Shown piece by piece: positions 62,016 through 64,000 of a DNA stretch of 64,000 nucleotides; within the stretch, counting starts at the first letter, position 1; every line of letters begins with the position of its first letter. The notes under the pieces are model-generated. The model was not told where the DNA came from. It saw nothing but the letters and a program-made list of their open reading frames with translations, and searched no databases. The position numbers and the translations under genes were made by a program. The stretch comes from Onthophagus taurus (Eukaryota > Arthropoda > Insecta > Coleoptera > Scarabaeidae). The stretch covers positions 28,835,001-28,899,000 of the forward strand of contig NC_091972.1 of the NCBI RefSeq assembly GCF_036711975.1. The letters are read 5' to 3'.

Positions 62016-64000
62016 AACCTATGTATCATCCCCTCTACTCCTCTTCTTCTGCATAATAACACTCGCCGATTCTACAAGTTTCCAAACAACTGAGATACCA
62101 AACAACTCTGGTATATTCTATCAAAACATTGGAAACGCCAAAATATCTAGCGATCAATTTACTTTGATATCTTTTTCTAACATATCATTCATTCAGCGAA
62201 AAGTAAAATTTGTCGAAAATATAGAAGCAAACTTAATTCAATTATGTGCTAAAATTCCAGACGCGATGTCTTGTCAAGAACCTCTCAAACTAATGAAAAT
62301 CCAAATTCCCCAGATCAAATCAAAATTCGAGACCGTTACACATTTAGTCGGTCACCAAAATTCGAATCAAAATCGAAAACGCCGCGGATTGTTTAACGGA
62401 GTATCTTATGCATTCAACTGGCTTTTCGGTACACCCGATGCTTCCGATGCGAAATATTATTCCGACTCTATTAAAGGGTTAACTAAACAAAATCACGATA
62501 TTCAGTCGTTAATGAGACAACAAATTCATATCCTTTCAGATGCCATTAGCAGTTATAATAACTCAGCCCAATTGTTACAAACCAATGAAGACGTAATCAA
62601 TTCCAATATAAAGAAAATTAATAAAATCAACGATAAAACCAATAATATGATCGAAACCTTATCAAAGAAACAAATAATTTTAAAACACATGTCTCTTTTA
62701 ACCGAAATGATTTCTGAGCTCAACGAAGAGACAGATGTTCAAATCTCCACAATATTATTTGCTAGACAAAACGTCATTCACCCTTCAATTATCACTCCTA
62801 TTAATCTCCGTAAGGAACTTTTAAAAATTAAACTCAGAAGTAATACAGAATTCCCTATTCCTTTGAACGACATACAAAACGTTTATAGGTACTTTTCTAT
62901 TTGCGAATTAACCGTTTTTTACGACAACGAAATTCTTATCTATGCCATTAAAATACCTCTAGTTAACGATCAATTATTCAATTTATATCATTTAATCCCC
63001 TTTCCTGCACACTACACAAATACTACTGTTTATTCCTACATCGATCCCCTCTATCCATTCTTATTGTTGAGTACCACTAGGATGCAATATAGTCGATTGA
63101 AAGATTTATCAGCTTGTAAGAAGATCTCCGATGAAGACTATTTATGCTCGAAGGCAACTACATTTTCAACCGCAGAACGACCCGTCTGCGAAACAAAATT
63201 AAAGATCAATCCTAAAGGCATAATACCAGATGATTGTCCAACAAGAACACTGAGTGCAGAAATGGAAATTTGGCATTCGTTATCACCAAATTCTTGGTTA
63301 TACGTAATTTCGACGAAAACCAGCGTAACGATAAGTTGCGACACGTACAACTCTAAAATCACCGACATTGACCTACATGGTTCTGGTATTTTCCAACTCA
63401 ACGCAGGATGTAAGGCTTACACCTTCTCTGCAATATTATATTCAACGACAAACCAATCTTCAAATTATACCAATTATATACCATCCTTGGATATCACCAC
63501 GGATGATTGCTGCGTTAAAACCCAAGAATTCCTTAAAACCGAAAAATTGGAGTTAGAACCGCTAAAACTGCACAACTTAAATTTAAACGAACTACGTCAC
63601 TCCCAACACAAATTGGACCAGTTCGATAGAATTCTAAAGGAAAATATGGAAAGTTCTTATTTCAATCAGACGATATCTTGGATGTCTACCACCGTTGCAA
63701 CAATGTTATTAATAATTTGTGCAATAATCCTACTGTGTTGCTGTTGCAAGTGCTCGTGGTTACCCATAATAGGGCGTTTCTTTCCTAAACATCCCCAGTA
63801 CTGTGGATTACCGAACGTGTGCATCACTAATCACAACGAACGTTTTGAGTTAACCGATCGTCAACTTGCAGAATTTAACTCTTTAAGACTAAGACATTTA
63901 GAAGAAGAAGACGACGAAAACCTTCGTCGAGCAAGAGTAGAAGTTCCACGATTACACCCCAATGCATCTTCACCCATGATCCGCCCTAGGAAATCATTGG
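62002..64000 (+). CDS. env: Env-like membrane fusion glycoprotein (3' end outside window)
   Basis: Open for 666 codons to the window end without a stop. A signal-peptide-like start (LLLFFCIITLA within residues 10-22) is followed by a Cys-containing ectodomain with several N-X-S/T sites. A dibasic furin-type site RKRR lies at residues 125-128, followed at once by a hydrophobic Gly-rich stretch (GLFNGVSYAFNWLFG) that fits a fusion peptide. A heptad-like helical region follows (about 150-240). A transmembrane segment (about 562-583) precedes a Cys cluster (CCCCKC) and a cytoplasmic tail. The site and fusion-peptide layout is that of insect errantivirus Env, related to baculovirus F proteins. In retroviruses env is usually made from a spliced mRNA; no splice sites were assigned here. 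Confidence 0.88.
   Translation, partial: MTTTKTYVSSPLLLFFCIITLADSTSFQTTEIPNNSGIFYQNIGNAKISSDQFTLISFSNISFIQRKVKFVENIEANLIQLCAKIPDAMSCQEPLKLMKIQIPQIKSKFETVTHLVGHQNSNQNRKRRGLFNGVSYAFNWLFGTPDASDAKYYSDSIKGLTKQNHDIQSLMRQQIHILSDAISSYNNSAQLLQTNEDVINSNIKKINKINDKTNNMIETLSKKQIILKHMSLLTEMISELNEETDVQISTILFARQNVIHPSIITPINLRKELLKIKLRSNTEFPIPLNDIQNVYRYFSICELTVFYDNEILIYAIKIPLVNDQLFNLYHLIPFPAHYTNTTVYSYIDPLYPFLLLSTTRMQYSRLKDLSACKKISDEDYLCSKATTFSTAERPVCETKLKINPKGIIPDDCPTRTLSAEMEIWHSLSPNSWLYVISTKTSVTISCDTYNSKITDIDLHGSGIFQLNAGCKAYTFSAILYSTTNQSSNYTNYIPSLDITTDDCCVKTQEFLKTEKLELEPLKLHNLNLNELRHSQHKLDQFDRILKENMESSYFNQTISWMSTTVATMLLIICAIILLCCCCKCSWLPIIGRFFPKHPQYCGLPNVCITNHNERFELTDRQLAEFNSLRLRHLEEEDDENLRRARVEVPRLHPNASSPMIRPRKSL

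Larger units (their letters stand above)
56045..64000 (+). mobile_element. LTR retrovirus-like element (gypsy/errantivirus type) with env, 3' end outside window
   Basis: Order: 5' LTR, tRNA-Leu primer site, gag with two CCHC knuckles, protease-RT-RNase H-integrase, env with a furin-type site and a transmembrane anchor. Inserted in the H1 spacer: copy 1 of the H1 block shows the uninterrupted site near 14690. The intact env and single clear pol break suggest a young copy. The 3' LTR and second target duplication lie beyond 64000. Confidence 0.92.

Noticed and set aside
63138-63401. 87-codon minus-strand and 63368-63556 plus-strand frames
   Set aside because: Both overlap the long env frame, which is open throughout; they have no features of their own.

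Overview
This window looks like an insect nuclear chromosome. It is AT-rich and holds a replication-dependent histone gene unit of fly-like layout: H1(-), H3(-)/H4(+) divergent, H2A(-)/H2B(+) divergent. All coding regions are intronless and each is followed by the histone 3' stem-loop. The histone proteins are insect-like (H4 begins MTGRGKGG, H3 is of the S96/SAVM replication type). Nearly everything else is transposable-element sequence. I cannot name the species or order from sequence alone.

Layout. 1-3630: a GC-rich Jockey-type non-LTR retrotransposon on the minus strand (copy A, cut by the left edge). 3.6-11.8 kb: remnants of piggyBac-, mariner-, CR1/Jockey- and copia-type elements and a MITE. 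11.8-14.7 kb: first H1 block. 15.7-16.1 kb: a decayed H1 pseudogene on the opposite strand. 16.4-17.8 kb: a dead mariner. 18.3-19.5 kb: the H3/H4 pair. 20.7-23.6 kb: a long-TIR element with a decayed ORF that I read as ubiquitin-specific-protease-like, flanked by ~195-bp direct repeats. 23.9-25.1 kb: the H2A/H2B pair. 25.4-29.45 kb: a second, 5'-truncated copy of the same Jockey element with intact ORF2. 29.45-34 kb: nested non-LTR and copia remnants. 34-41.3 kb: two head-to-head Penelope-like fragments, a four-unit palindrome and a piggyBac element that has itself been invaded. 41.4-42.5 kb: inverted partner of the repeat at 4.4-5.3 kb. 42.5-48.2 kb: a gypsy remnant split by a foldback element, itself split by a hAT MITE and a mariner. 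49.7-51.8 kb: a composite DNA transposon with an 8-bp target duplication. 53.2-56.0 kb: second H1 block. 56.0-64.0 kb: a young LTR retrovirus-like element (LTR, tRNA-Leu primer site, gag, pol, env) running off the right edge.

How it fits together. The two H1 blocks (11.8-14.7 and 53.2-56.0 kb) are the same piece of neighbouring tandem histone repeats, so one complete unit here is about 41 kb, swollen mostly by transposons. The five histone genes make the nucleosome core plus linker histone and share S-phase 3' processing through the stem-loops. The mobile elements supply their own reverse transcriptases, integrases and transposases. Only Jockey copy B ORF2, Jockey copy A ORF1, and the LTR element gag, env and the RT-to-integrase part of pol are long open frames. 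The other mobile-element genes are visibly broken.

Limits: all similarity calls were made by eye from translated motifs. Element ends are exact only where a target duplication or inverted repeat is cited.
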